This document shows, in pieces, positions 9,037 to 17,790 of a stretch of 64,000 nucleotides of DNA. The stretch spans positions 1-64,000 of the forward strand of contig VFZX01000002.1 of assembly GCA_016871015.1 (NCBI GenBank). Reading direction: 5' to 3'. The notes beneath the pieces are model-generated. The model was given only the letters and a program-made list of their open reading frames with translations, was not told where the DNA came from and made no database searches. A program made the translations under genes and the position numbers. Positions within the stretch are counted from its first letter, which is position 1. Every line of letters starts with the position of its first letter. This DNA is from Acidobacteriota bacterium (GTDB lineage: Bacteria > Acidobacteriota > Terriglobia > Bryobacterales > Bryobacteraceae).

Positions 9037-10842
9037 ATGAGCACGCAACCATTCAATCCACAACCGGCAGCGCCCGGACCGCTTGTACAGATCGGCGCAA
9101 CCGTCGACGATTCGATCGAGGCCCTCATTCAGGCACGGCTGGCCGAAGAGCGTAAGCGGCTGGAGCAGGAAGCGGGTGTCCCTCGCAAGGAAGTCCATCA
9201 TTTCAAGAAGCCGTCCGAGCGGTTCTTTTCAAAGAGCGAGCGTCCGCACACGACCCTGCTTTTTGGCGGCTTGACCTGGAAGCACGAGAAGCTGGTCCAC
9301 GGCGCGTTTGAGGCGTTGGGCTATCACGCCGAGTGCATTCCGACACCGGATGTTTCGGCGTTCCAGACGGGTAAGGAATTTGGCAACAACGGCCAGTGCA
9401 ACCCGACCTACTTCACGGTTGGGAACCTGGTCCAGTACCTCCAGCGCCTGGAGGAGCAGGGGATGTCGAAGCAGGAGATCATCGACCGGTACGTATTCCT
9501 CACGGCCGGCGCCTGCGGACCCTGCCGGTTCGGGATGTACGAAGCGGAGTACCGGCTGGCCCTGCGCAACTCCGGATTCGACGGATTCCGGGTGATGCTC
9601 TTCCAGCAGTCGGGCGGGCTGTCCCAGGGTGACCTGGAGTCGGGCCTGGAGATGAATCTGGATTTCTTCCTTGGGATTCTCAACGCGCTCAACTGCGGCG
9701 ATGTGGTGAACGAAGTCGCCTACACGATCCGTCCATATGAAATGGAGCCGGGCAAGACCGACCAGACGCTCGACGAGATCATGGACTTCATGCACGAGGT
9801 GTTCGTGCGCCGCAAGCCCTACCGGATCGAGGACAAGCTGGGCGATTTTCTCGGCAGCTTCGCCAACACGGCGGAGTACATCGGCAAGTTCGTCAATCAA
9901 CTGAGTTCAGACGATCTGACCGCGGCGCTCAACCGGTGCCGCGACCGCTACAACGAAGTCGAGATCGACCGGCTGCGGGTCAAGCCGATCGTCAAGATCA
10001 CGGGTGAGTTTTGGGCGCAGACCACGGAAGGCGACGGGAACTTCAATATGTTCAAGTTCCTGGAGCGCGAGGGCGCGCAGGTGCTGGTGGAGCCCGTTGG
10101 AACCTGGATCACCTACATGATCCACCAGGTGGTGCAGCGCTACAAGGACCACAAGGGTCTTGAAGAGGGCGCGGTGCTGCCTCCGGTGTGGCAAATCGGC
10201 AAGCGAGCCAAGATCGAGTGGACCTACCGCAACAAGGTCGCCAAGCTCAAGCTGGCCGAGGCGATCTTCAAGCGCGAATACCACAAGCTGGTGGAGGCGC
10301 TGGGGCCGCTGGGACATCATCTGGCGGATCAGTACGAGATGCAGCGCATTGGCCATCCCTACTACAATTCGCGCGCGGGCGGCGGCGAAGGTCACCTGGA
10401 AGTGGCCAAGAACATCTACTACACGAACAAGGACCTCGCGCACATGGTGCTGAGCGTGAAGCCGTTCGGATGCATGCCGTCGACGCAGTCCGATGGCGCG
10501 CAGGCGGCGGTGGTCTCGCATTTCAAAGACATCATCTACCTGCCGATCGAGACCTCCGGCGAGGGCGAGGTGAACGCGCATTCGCGGGTTCAGATGGCGC
10601 TGGGCGAGGCGAAGAACAAGGCTAAGCGGGAGTTCGCCGAAGTGCTGGAGCGGATCGGGATGACGATGGACGAGCTAAAGCAGTTCGTCGAGGATCATCC
10701 GGAGACCAAGCGGCCAATGTACGAGGTCCCGCACACCCAGGGAGTGATCGGGGTGGCGGCAAACTTCGCTTTGCATGTGGCGGAGCGGGCAAAGAAGGAA
10801 GGTTGGAAGCCGAGGGCGGTGACCGAGTTGGCGGTCCAGTAG
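9037..10842 (+). CDS. 2-hydroxyacyl-CoA dehydratase / DUF2229-type iron-sulfur protein
   Basis: A 601-residue cytoplasmic protein. Conserved cysteine contexts GNNGQCNPTYF, AGACGPCRFGMYE and KPFGCMPSTQSDG match the HgdB/DUF2229 branch related to 2-hydroxyglutaryl-CoA dehydratases and benzoyl-CoA reductases, where Cys residues hold a 4Fe-4S cluster. The classical system requires an ATPase activator (BcrA/BadF type); none is fused to or adjacent to this gene, so either the activator is elsewhere or this protein has a different role. The N-terminal 60 residues are polar and charged. The 172 bases upstream are AT-richer than their surroundings and probably hold the promoter, but I see no clean -35/-10 pair. 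Confidence 0.7.
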   Translation: MSTQPFNPQPAAPGPLVQIGATVDDSIEALIQARLAEERKRLEQEAGVPRKEVHHFKKPSERFFSKSERPHTTLLFGGLTWKHEKLVHGAFEALGYHAECIPTPDVSAFQTGKEFGNNGQCNPTYFTVGNLVQYLQRLEEQGMSKQEIIDRYVFLTAGACGPCRFGMYEAEYRLALRNSGFDGFRVMLFQQSGGLSQGDLESGLEMNLDFFLGILNALNCGDVVNEVAYTIRPYEMEPGKTDQTLDEIMDFMHEVFVRRKPYRIEDKLGDFLGSFANTAEYIGKFVNQLSSDDLTAALNRCRDRYNEVEIDRLRVKPIVKITGEFWAQTTEGDGNFNMFKFLEREGAQVLVEPVGTWITYMIHQVVQRYKDHKGLEEGAVLPPVWQIGKRAKIEWTYRNKVAKLKLAEAIFKREYHKLVEALGPLGHHLADQYEMQRIGHPYYNSRAGGGEGHLEVAKNIYYTNKDLAHMVLSVKPFGCMPSTQSDGAQAAVVSHFKDIIYLPIETSGEGEVNAHSRVQMALGEAKNKAKREFAEVLERIGMTMDELKQFVEDHPETKRPMYEVPHTQGVIGVAANFALHVAERAKKEGWKPRAVTELAVQ

Positions 10843-10864
10843 AAGTTGGGCCGCCTCAGGCGGT

Positions 10865-12712
10865 CTATTCGGCGGCCTTCCAGTTCTCGTCAAACAACCC
10901 GGCATGGACCACGGCTCCAGACCGGTCCAGCACTGCGTAATCCCCGAGCCGTGGAAACAGCAATGCGTTGGTGCCGCGGAACTCGACCTCGCCGAACGTG
11001 TGCCCCGAGTTCAGGACTACGTACCGGTCCGGCGCTTCCGGGTTCGGGCAGATCATGACCAAGATGTGGCTGGCGGCGTCGAAGCTGCGCGCTCCCACCT
11101 GGATCTTTGACTTGTCCCAGCGGACCGGCAGTTTCGCCGCGATCCTGCCGAGCACCCGGTTGGACGACGGATCGCCGAACAGCACCAGGTGGCGCGCGGC
11201 GGCCTGCTCGCGCGTGACAGCGGTGTCGCGCACGGTAGGCACGTCGCCCCGCAGCCACTTGGGGTAATCCGCGGCGAACTGCCGCATCCGGTCGACCGCG
11301 GCTTGCGGAGCCTGGCCCGACGGCTCGACTACTGCGAACGCGGACAGGAAGGCATCGTCGATGGGACCCTGTAATCCATGCCGTTTTCCGCGCACCGGTC
11401 CGCGTGCAGGCACCCACTTTCCGCCGCGCCTCTCGAACGAGGATCCTTTCACGGTCTGGCCGTCGAGCTCGGCCGAATCGACGCCCTCAACGGTCAGGCG
11501 CGCCACGTTCTTCGTTGACAGCGTGGCGGTGCGTCCGGACCGCTTGCCGGCGACCTCGGTCCGCTCGTAGTGGCGGTCCAGTGCATCGACAGTGATCCAG
11601 AAGCAGCGGTTGTACCGCGTTGTGTAGGTGACGAAAGAGATCTTGTCCGGAATCTGGCGTCCAGCCGGGACCAGCCGGTCAATGAAGGCATCGGATTGCT
11701 TCTTGCTGTCGGGATGCCAACGGTGCTCGGTGTCCGGTCCGATTAGAAACAGCGTGCGGAGATTGGTCAGATTCTCCTGACCGAGGCGCTCGCGGATGTT
11801 CTCCGAGGCGCGGAGCTGGGGATCCTTGTCGCCGCCGTATCCCACTGCCGGGACATTGACCGCGTTGTGCGCGTATTCCACGGCGTCGTAGATGCGCAGG
11901 GGCCGTTCGGCGTATGGCGGGAGATTGGTCTGCTTCGCGTACGTCTTGGTTTCCGTGAAGCCGGCGCCGGCTTCGATGGCGAGCCAGCGGTCGGGGTAGT
12001 GGAGTCCGATATGCCAAGTCCCGGCGCCGCCCATGGAGAAGCCGCGGAGAACCGTGCGGTCGCCGTCCACCTTGTAGCGGCTTCTCACGGATTCGATTGC
12101 TTCGAACACGTCGGTCTCGCCGGACCACCGGTAGGCGTTATTGGTGCGTCCAAAGACGTGGAGCTCGATGCGGTCAGAGGGGATGGCATCGGGTTTGATT
12201 GATTCCTGCTGAGCGAGGAAGCTCACCTCCGAGAGAGTTGCGCCGCGCCCGTGCAGAACCACGTCGAGCCGCACCGGCTTCGATCCGTCGTATCCAGCCG
12301 GGACCGACACTCCGTAGGGTTGGAGGCTGCCATCGACGGCGGACCGGTAGGCGCGTCCGGCGCGTCCGGTCTGCTTGGCCCACGGTGAGCGGCCTGCTTC
12401 GAGATCAGCGGCGCGGGCGAGTCCACGGTCGAGCACGGTGTTGGCGTGGGTGACGTAGGTCTTGTTGTAGAACTCCTCCGGGTAGCGGAGCAGCCAGTCG
12501 ATGGCCTTTTGATAGACCTCGACGTCGGCGAGCAGCGCGGCATCGGCGCGGGCGGCGCGGAGTTTTGAGACGCGGCCTTCAAGCGCGGTCCGTTTGGTCC
12601 GGATCGTGTTGAGCTCGGTGTCGGTTGGCTTGTAGGCCGGAGGGTTCGGGCGGGGAGCCTGGCAGAGAAGAGATGCGGTGACCGCGAGCGGGAGAGCGAG
12701 GCGAAGGGTCAT
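10865..12712 (-). CDS. Secreted alpha/beta-hydrolase (prolyl-oligopeptidase/esterase type)
   Basis: A 615-residue exported hydrolase. Signal peptide in the first 19 residues (ALPLAVTASLLCQA), an alpha-helical region to about residue 100, then an alpha/beta-hydrolase core. The nucleophile elbow is RGFSMGGAGTW (GxSxG), the oxyanion loop is probably VVLHGRGA, and TEHRWHP carries a likely catalytic His. The C-terminal 200 residues form an extra domain ending in FGEVEFRGTNALLFPRLGDY, seen in acidobacterial and planctomycetal prolyl-oligopeptidase-like proteins. Substrate is unknown; peptidase or carbohydrate esterase are both possible. It lies tail to tail with the dehydratase gene and head to head with the tRNA. 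Confidence 0.75.
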   Translation of the reverse strand: MTLRLALPLAVTASLLCQAPRPNPPAYKPTDTELNTIRTKRTALEGRVSKLRAARADAALLADVEVYQKAIDWLLRYPEEFYNKTYVTHANTVLDRGLARAADLEAGRSPWAKQTGRAGRAYRSAVDGSLQPYGVSVPAGYDGSKPVRLDVVLHGRGATLSEVSFLAQQESIKPDAIPSDRIELHVFGRTNNAYRWSGETDVFEAIESVRSRYKVDGDRTVLRGFSMGGAGTWHIGLHYPDRWLAIEAGAGFTETKTYAKQTNLPPYAERPLRIYDAVEYAHNAVNVPAVGYGGDKDPQLRASENIRERLGQENLTNLRTLFLIGPDTEHRWHPDSKKQSDAFIDRLVPAGRQIPDKISFVTYTTRYNRCFWITVDALDRHYERTEVAGKRSGRTATLSTKNVARLTVEGVDSAELDGQTVKGSSFERRGGKWVPARGPVRGKRHGLQGPIDDAFLSAFAVVEPSGQAPQAAVDRMRQFAADYPKWLRGDVPTVRDTAVTREQAAARHLVLFGDPSSNRVLGRIAAKLPVRWDKSKIQVGARSFDAASHILVMICPNPEAPDRYVVLNSGHTFGEVEFRGTNALLFPRLGDYAVLDRSGAVVHAGLFDENWKAAE

Positions 12713-12734
12713 GGTGGTGGAGGTGAACTCGTAT

Positions 12735-12740
12735 TATAAT
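12735..12740 (+). promoter_or_regulatory. -10 box for tRNA-Glu
   Basis: TATAAT, a perfect consensus -10 hexamer, ends 11 bases before the mature 5' end of the tRNA. No convincing TTGACA-like -35 is present 16-18 bases further upstream, where the start of the divergent esterase gene lies. Confidence 0.55.
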
Positions 12741-12751
12741 GAAAGGTGTCT

Positions 12752-12826
12752 GGCGCTATCGTCTAAGGGTTAGGACGAAGCCCTCTCAAGGCTTAAATAC
12801 GGGTTCGAATCCCGTTAGCGCTACCA
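12752..12826 (+). tRNA. tRNA-Glu (anticodon CTC)
   Basis: Folds as a complete cloverleaf. The acceptor strands GGCGCTA and TAGCGCT pair with a G-U at the top; the anticodon stem is AAGCC/GGCTT around a seven-base loop CTCTCAA whose middle triplet is CTC; the T arm is ACGGG-TTCGAAT-CCCGT. The discriminator A and the CCA tail are genome-encoded. The 75-nt length is normal. No duplicated 3' end was noticed elsewhere in the window, so it does not look like an integration site here. Confidence 0.97.
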
Positions 12827-12979
12827 TGTTTTCATAGGCCGGCAAGGTCGCGCGCCGTTGTGGTCCAGGACCGGCCCGCCGCACGTGCTACTGGCTGTAC
12901 GGCTCTTGGTCCCAGCAGGGCTCCGCCCGTCGCCAGACAAGATCAAGCGGTAACAGGCCCATCTTGATCGTCCCCGCGT

Positions 12980-13330
12980 TCAACCCGCCCTCCGCAGCAC
13001 ATCCTCCACAGCCTCCGGATGCTTCGCGATGACTGCCAGCAACACGCGGGTGGGCGCATCCGGCCGCGACCTGCCCTGCTCCCAGTTGCGCAGCGTGGCC
13101 GGCGGGAGGCCGAACTTTGTGGCAAACTCTGACTGGCTCAGCCCCATCTTTGTCCGCACCTCGCGCACATCGACGTCCGGAATTTGAACAAGAGTCACGC
13201 GGCAGTTGCTGCTCTCTCCGTGCGTCCACGCTATCGCCTCGTTCAGGCCCTGAATGATGCTCTCACCCACCGTCTGGCGCTTTCGGGCAACCGCCTTCTT
13301 CGCCGGTTTGGTTGTCTTCCTTGCAGCCAT
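12980..13330 (-). CDS. HTH (XRE/HigA-like) antitoxin-type regulator, orphan
   Basis: A 116-residue protein with a Lys/Arg/Ala-rich N-terminus followed by a Cro/C1-type helix-turn-helix (residues about 57-105: VREVRTKMGLSQSEFATKFG, then PATLRNWEQGRSRP). This arrangement matches HigA/MqsA-type antitoxins that also act as repressors. A strong Shine-Dalgarno (AGGGAGGT on the minus strand) precedes the ATG. No toxin gene is adjacent: the 153 bases downstream toward the tRNA hold no plausible ORF, and the 67 bases upstream none either. It may be a solitary regulator or the survivor of a lost toxin-antitoxin pair. Confidence 0.75.
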   Translation of the reverse strand: MAARKTTKPAKKAVARKRQTVGESIIQGLNEAIAWTHGESSNCRVTLVQIPDVDVREVRTKMGLSQSEFATKFGLPPATLRNWEQGRSRPDAPTRVLLAVIAKHPEAVEDVLRRAG

Positions 13331-13397
13331 TTTCGGACCTCCCTACATGAGATCTAGCTAGTTGGAGGCTACGCGCCCTTCAGAAATGGCGCTCTGA

Positions 13398-14651
13398 TCA
13401 TATCTCGATGGTCGAGATGTCAACCGGCGACCGTTTGCCCTCGACCACCACGATGCCGGACTCGGTCACGTGATAGGCGTCCCGGTCGGCCACCGGGTCA
13501 AAGCCGATCACTGCGTCCTCAGGAATCCGCGCGTTCTTGTCGAGGATCGCCCGCCTGATCCGGGCGTGACGGCCGATATCGCAGCCGTCGAACACGACGC
13601 TGTCCTCCACGACAGCTCCGGTGTGGATACGGACATTCCGTCCGATCACGCAGTTCCGGGCCAGTCCCCCTGACAGGATGGACCCGGCGCAGACGATCGA
13701 GTCGATCGCCTGTCCGCGCCGCCCCTCGTCGTCGAAGGTGAACTTGGCGGGCGGCTCGTCGTATTCCGACGACTGGAGTTTCCACTTGCGGTTGTAGAGA
13801 TTGAGCGATGGAGTCACGGACCGCAGGTCCATGTTCGCCTCGTAGTAGGCGTCGATCGTGCCGACGTCGCGCCAGTAGGCAGGCGCGTTCGGGGAGTCGC
13901 CCGGGATCCGGTTAGTCTGGAAGTCGTAGGCGTAGAGAGCCGAGCGGCCTACCATCGACGGCAGAATGTCACGCCCGAAGTCGTGTGTCGAGTGTGGGTT
14001 CTCAATATCGGCGTAGAGCTCGCTCAACAGCGCACGCGTCGAAAAAATGTAGTTGCCCATCGAGGCAAGCACCATGCCGGGATTGCCGGGCATGGACGGC
14101 GCGTTCGGGTTCTTCTCATGGAACCCGATGATGGCGTTGTTCTCGTCGGTCTCGATCACGCCGAACTCGCGGGCCTGGTCTCTTGGCACGGGGATCGCGG
14201 CAACCGTGGCTTCGGCGCGGTTCCTCTCATGGAATTCGATCATGTCGCGGATGTTCATCCGGTAGATGTGATCGGCGCCAAAAATGCAGACCAAGTGCGG
14301 GTCGGACTGCTCGATGAGGTTGATGTTCTGATGAATGGCGTCGGCCGTTCCCCGGTACCAGGTCTCGTCGGTGGACCGCATCTGTGCGGGCACCGGAATG
14401 ACGAACTGGTTCTTGAGCACGCCGGTGAACTCCCACCCGTCGCGCAGGTGCTGGAGCAGCGATTGGCTCTTGAACTGGATCAGCACGTAGACCGAGTAGA
14501 TCCCCGAGTTCACCAGGTTTGAAAGGACGAAATCAATAATCCGGTACTGCCCGCCGAAAGGAACGGCCGGCTTGGCCCGCTCCCGGGTGAGTGGATACAG
14601 CCTGGTGCCTTTGCCGCCGGCTAGCACGAACGCGAGGACTCGCAATTGCAT
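13398..14651 (-). CDS. glgC: Glucose-1-phosphate adenylyltransferase (ADP-glucose pyrophosphorylase)
   Basis: Makes ADP-glucose from glucose-1-phosphate and ATP for glycogen synthesis. The start at 14651 gives a 417-residue product of normal GlgC length; an extended reading to 14711 would run into the divergent gene's start. The N-terminus has the pyrophosphorylase signature FVLAGGKGTRLYPLT and FGGQYRIIDFVLSN; YRGTADAIHQN and IFGADHIYRM follow. The last 120 residues show a left-handed beta-helix pattern (CVIGRNVRIHTGAVVEDSVV). It is monocistronic here, with 62 bases to the divergent secreted gene. Confidence 0.95.
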   Translation of the reverse strand: MQLRVLAFVLAGGKGTRLYPLTRERAKPAVPFGGQYRIIDFVLSNLVNSGIYSVYVLIQFKSQSLLQHLRDGWEFTGVLKNQFVIPVPAQMRSTDETWYRGTADAIHQNINLIEQSDPHLVCIFGADHIYRMNIRDMIEFHERNRAEATVAAIPVPRDQAREFGVIETDENNAIIGFHEKNPNAPSMPGNPGMVLASMGNYIFSTRALLSELYADIENPHSTHDFGRDILPSMVGRSALYAYDFQTNRIPGDSPNAPAYWRDVGTIDAYYEANMDLRSVTPSLNLYNRKWKLQSSEYDEPPAKFTFDDEGRRGQAIDSIVCAGSILSGGLARNCVIGRNVRIHTGAVVEDSVVFDGCDIGRHARIRRAILDKNARIPEDAVIGFDPVADRDAYHVTESGIVVVEGKRSPVDISTIEI

Positions 14652-14713
14652 GGTTCTACCATTCTCTCTGGGAACCACGAGGTTGATCAAGCGAATTTGG
14701 TACGATCTCACCC

Positions 14714-17653
14714 ATGAAGCTCAGACTCTGCCTAGGCGGCGCTCTCCTTTCGGCGGGATTGCTCGGGGAGGATACCGGCGTCCGGCTCGTCCTCGGCTAT
14801 GGTGACGCTCTCCAAACCGCGTGGGATGGCTCGGTGTCGGCCAAGGGCGCCCGGATTAAGGAAGTGGGGCCGTGGCGTTTCGAAGCCCCGGACGCCATCG
14901 ACGGGACTTCGTGGAAGGCGCAGATCCATCAGATCCGCCTGTTCGGAGCCGCGAACCGGGGCGTTGCTCCGCCGCCCGTGGCCAATGGCGTGATTGTTCA
15001 ATTGACGGACGCGGGCCGTGACGCCGTGCTCGATGTCCGCACCGCGCAGGGCGCTTTCAGTGTCAGCCTGGCGCAGATCCCTTATGGAAAAATGGTGCAC
15101 TTCCTGAACGGACGCGCTTCGGCGGACCGGGTCCCGGCTGCCTCCGCGGTCACCACGTCGCCCGAGGAGCAGGACTATCCTGCCGCGGCGGTGGGGGCGA
15201 ATGGCGATGTCTGGGCTGCGTGGATGGAATTCAAGCACCACCCGGAGCATAACCGGCTGCGGTCCCCGCTGAAATCTGCTCCGGCCAAGTTCGACGAATT
15301 CACAACGAAGCCGCCCGGGGACCAGATCTTCGCCGCCCGCTACTCCAACGGACAATGGCAGCAGCCGGTCGCGGTCACGCCGCCGGGAGGAGATCTCTAC
15401 CGCCCGGCGATCGCCGTGGACGGACAAGGTAGGGCGTGGGTGTTCTGGTCCGCCAACCAGGGGGGCAACTTCGACCTTTATGGGCGTGCCATGGACGGCA
15501 ACGGCGCGGCGGTCCGGTTGAGCAGCGCTCCGGGGTCCGACGTTTTCCCGGCGGCTGCGACGGATTCATCCGGGCGCGTCTGGGTTGCCTGGCAGGGATG
15601 GAGGAATGGCAAGGCGGCCATTTTCGCCGCTACGCAAAACGGAAATGGATTTGGAGCCGCGCAGACCGTGTCGTCGGCGGCGGGGAACGAGTGGAATCCG
15701 GCCATTGCGGCCGACTCCAAAGGACGCGTGACCGTCGCGTATGAATCATACCGGAATGGCAACTACGACATTTTCCTGCGGACGGCAACGAACGGAAGTT
15801 GGGCCGCCGAGCAGCCTGGAGCCGTGACGGCGCGCTACGAAGCCTATCCGTCAATCGCTTATGAGCCCGGTGGCCGGCTGTGGCTCGCCCATGAGGAAGG
15901 CTCCGCGCGGTGGGGCAAGGATTTCGGCGCCGACGAGTCGAGCGGCGTCGCTCTGTATCAGGGCCGCGCGATCCGGGTCCGCGGCTGGGACCCCGACGGG
16001 CGCGCGGTGGAGCCCGTGGCGGACCTCGGCGCGGCGCTGCCTGGAGCCGCCGCCCAACGCACCGACTCGAATGGGCGCCAGTCCGATGCCGCCGAGTACT
16101 TCTCGGCCCGCCCGGAGGCGTGGAAGAACCGGGATCCGGCCCGCCCGACAGCAAACTTCATCGCGCCCCGAAACACTTCTCCCCGCCTGACGGTCGACGC
16201 TTCGGGCCGGTTATGGCTTGCCGCCCGCAGCCCCCATCCAATCTCCTGGAGTCCGATCGGCACGGTGTGGAGCGAATACGTCGTGTCGTATGACGGATCA
16301 CAGTGGACAGGACCGGTGTTCCTCAGCCACTCGGACAACCTGCTCGACAACCGGCCTGCGCTGATTTCTCCGGCGCGTGGCGACCTGATGGTGCTGAGTT
16401 CAACCGACCACCGCCGGCAGCCGCTCGGGGCCCGATTCCGCGCCCGCGCTCTCACCGCCATCGACGACCCGTATCAGAACGACGTTGTGACGAACGTGCT
16501 CCGTCTCGGGCCGGGCAGTGGCAAACTGGAAGTGAAGACCGCGGCGGGGCCGGGCGCCTCCGGAACCGATCCGCTTGACAGGCAGGAGGAGACGCTGGTC
16601 GCCGCCATGAGGAAGGCCCGTGTGGGCGGCAACCTCCATGTCGTGCGCGGCGAGTTTCACCGTCACAGCGAGGTATCCGGTGACGGCGGCAACGACGGAA
16701 CGCTGCTCGAACAGTGGCGGTACGCGCTCGATGCCGCCAATATGGACTGGGTTGGCTGCTGTGACCACGACAACGGCGGCGGCCGTGAATACACCTGGTG
16801 GATCACGCAGAAGCTCACCGACGTCTTCTACACTCCCGGCAAATTTGTCCCGATGTTCAGCTACGAGCGCAGCGTGCCGTATCCGGAGGGCCACCGCAAC
16901 GTCGTGTTCGCGCAGCGTGGAATCCGTACGCTCCCCCGTCTTCCCCGCACGGAGGAAGCTCCCGTCCAGAAGGCTCCCGATACGCTGATGCTGTACCGGT
17001 ACCTGAAGCAATTCAATGGGATTGCCGCCATGCACACCTCCGGCACCAACATGGGAACCGACTGGCGCGACAACGATCCGCTGGTCGAACCTGTGGTCGA
17101 GATCTACCAGGGCGACCGCCAGAACTACGAAATGCCCGGCGCTCCGCGTACAAATTCAGAGAATGACTCGATCGGCGGATGGCGTCCAAAGGGCTTCGTG
17201 AATCTCGCGCTCGAAATGGGGTACAAGCTGTCGTTCCAGGCAAGCTCGGACCACATCTCGACGCACATGAGCTATTGCAACGTCCTTGCATCCTCGCTCA
17301 CGCGCGAGGCGGTGCTCGAAGGATTTCAGAAGCGCCACGTGTATGGCGCCACAGACAACATCCTGGCCGATTTCCGTTCCGGCAACCATATCATGGGCGA
17401 CGCGTTTTCGTCGGCGCGTCCGCCGGAGTTCCGGGTCAAGCTCACTGGCTCAGCGCCGTTCGCGAAAGTGTGGATGGTGAAGGACAACCAGTACGTCTAC
17501 ACAGCCGAGCCGGGAAGCGTCAATGTCGACTTCACCTGGCGTGACGCCTCGCCGGTCGCGGGCAAGCAAAGCTACTACTACGTTCGGGGGCTCCAACAGG
17601 ACGGCGAAGTTGTCTGGGTGTCGCCGATGTGGATCACGTATACGGGCAAATAG
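14714..17653 (+). CDS. Secreted beta-propeller plus PHP-like (DUF3604-type) protein
   Basis: A 979-residue exported protein. After a signal peptide (LCLGGALLSAGLL), residues about 140-560 contain repeated blades with the pattern DxxGRxWVAW (for example VDGQGRAWVFW, TDSSGRVWVAW and ADSKGRVTVAY), a beta-propeller. From about residue 640 a metal-binding PHP-like domain begins with GEFHRHSEVSGDGGND and WVGCCDHDNGGG, continuing through AAMHTSG and SFQASSDHIST, i.e. His/Asp clusters placed as in PHP phosphoesterases and DUF3604 proteins. Probably a metal-dependent hydrolase with a carbohydrate- or protein-binding propeller; the substrate is unknown. Confidence 0.7.
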   Translation: MKLRLCLGGALLSAGLLGEDTGVRLVLGYGDALQTAWDGSVSAKGARIKEVGPWRFEAPDAIDGTSWKAQIHQIRLFGAANRGVAPPPVANGVIVQLTDAGRDAVLDVRTAQGAFSVSLAQIPYGKMVHFLNGRASADRVPAASAVTTSPEEQDYPAAAVGANGDVWAAWMEFKHHPEHNRLRSPLKSAPAKFDEFTTKPPGDQIFAARYSNGQWQQPVAVTPPGGDLYRPAIAVDGQGRAWVFWSANQGGNFDLYGRAMDGNGAAVRLSSAPGSDVFPAAATDSSGRVWVAWQGWRNGKAAIFAATQNGNGFGAAQTVSSAAGNEWNPAIAADSKGRVTVAYESYRNGNYDIFLRTATNGSWAAEQPGAVTARYEAYPSIAYEPGGRLWLAHEEGSARWGKDFGADESSGVALYQGRAIRVRGWDPDGRAVEPVADLGAALPGAAAQRTDSNGRQSDAAEYFSARPEAWKNRDPARPTANFIAPRNTSPRLTVDASGRLWLAARSPHPISWSPIGTVWSEYVVSYDGSQWTGPVFLSHSDNLLDNRPALISPARGDLMVLSSTDHRRQPLGARFRARALTAIDDPYQNDVVTNVLRLGPGSGKLEVKTAAGPGASGTDPLDRQEETLVAAMRKARVGGNLHVVRGEFHRHSEVSGDGGNDGTLLEQWRYALDAANMDWVGCCDHDNGGGREYTWWITQKLTDVFYTPGKFVPMFSYERSVPYPEGHRNVVFAQRGIRTLPRLPRTEEAPVQKAPDTLMLYRYLKQFNGIAAMHTSGTNMGTDWRDNDPLVEPVVEIYQGDRQNYEMPGAPRTNSENDSIGGWRPKGFVNLALEMGYKLSFQASSDHISTHMSYCNVLASSLTREAVLEGFQKRHVYGATDNILADFRSGNHIMGDAFSSARPPEFRVKLTGSAPFAKVWMVKDNQYVYTAEPGSVNVDFTWRDASPVAGKQSYYYVRGLQQDGEVVWVSPMWITYTGK

Positions 17654-17671
17654 GACTTCCGGCACGCTCGT

Positions 17672-17703
17672 CCAGTACCTGGGTTACGGAACCTGGTACC
17701 AGG
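17672..17703. promoter_or_regulatory. Pair of palindromes, possible operator or terminator
   Basis: The 137-base gap between the propeller-PHP gene and the next secreted gene contains CCAGTACCTGG (17672-17682) and, nine bases later, the perfect 12-bp palindrome CCTGGTACCAGG (17692-17703), followed by GGACTTTTGTGACTTTT. This could be a double operator for the downstream gene or, because of the following T-rich tract, a weak terminator for the upstream gene. Function is unproven. Confidence 0.3.
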
Positions 17704-17790
17704 GACTTTTGTGACTTTTCGGCGCTGTGCCGGACGCCTGTTGGGGCTCTAATCTGGTCGTGCAAGTAAAGCCAACAGGAGCACAACACA

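Noticed and set aside
12752-12826. tRNA-Glu as a phage or island attachment site.
   Set aside because: No repeat of the tRNA 3' end, integrase or mobile gene was found in the window, and the genes on both sides look like ordinary chromosome.
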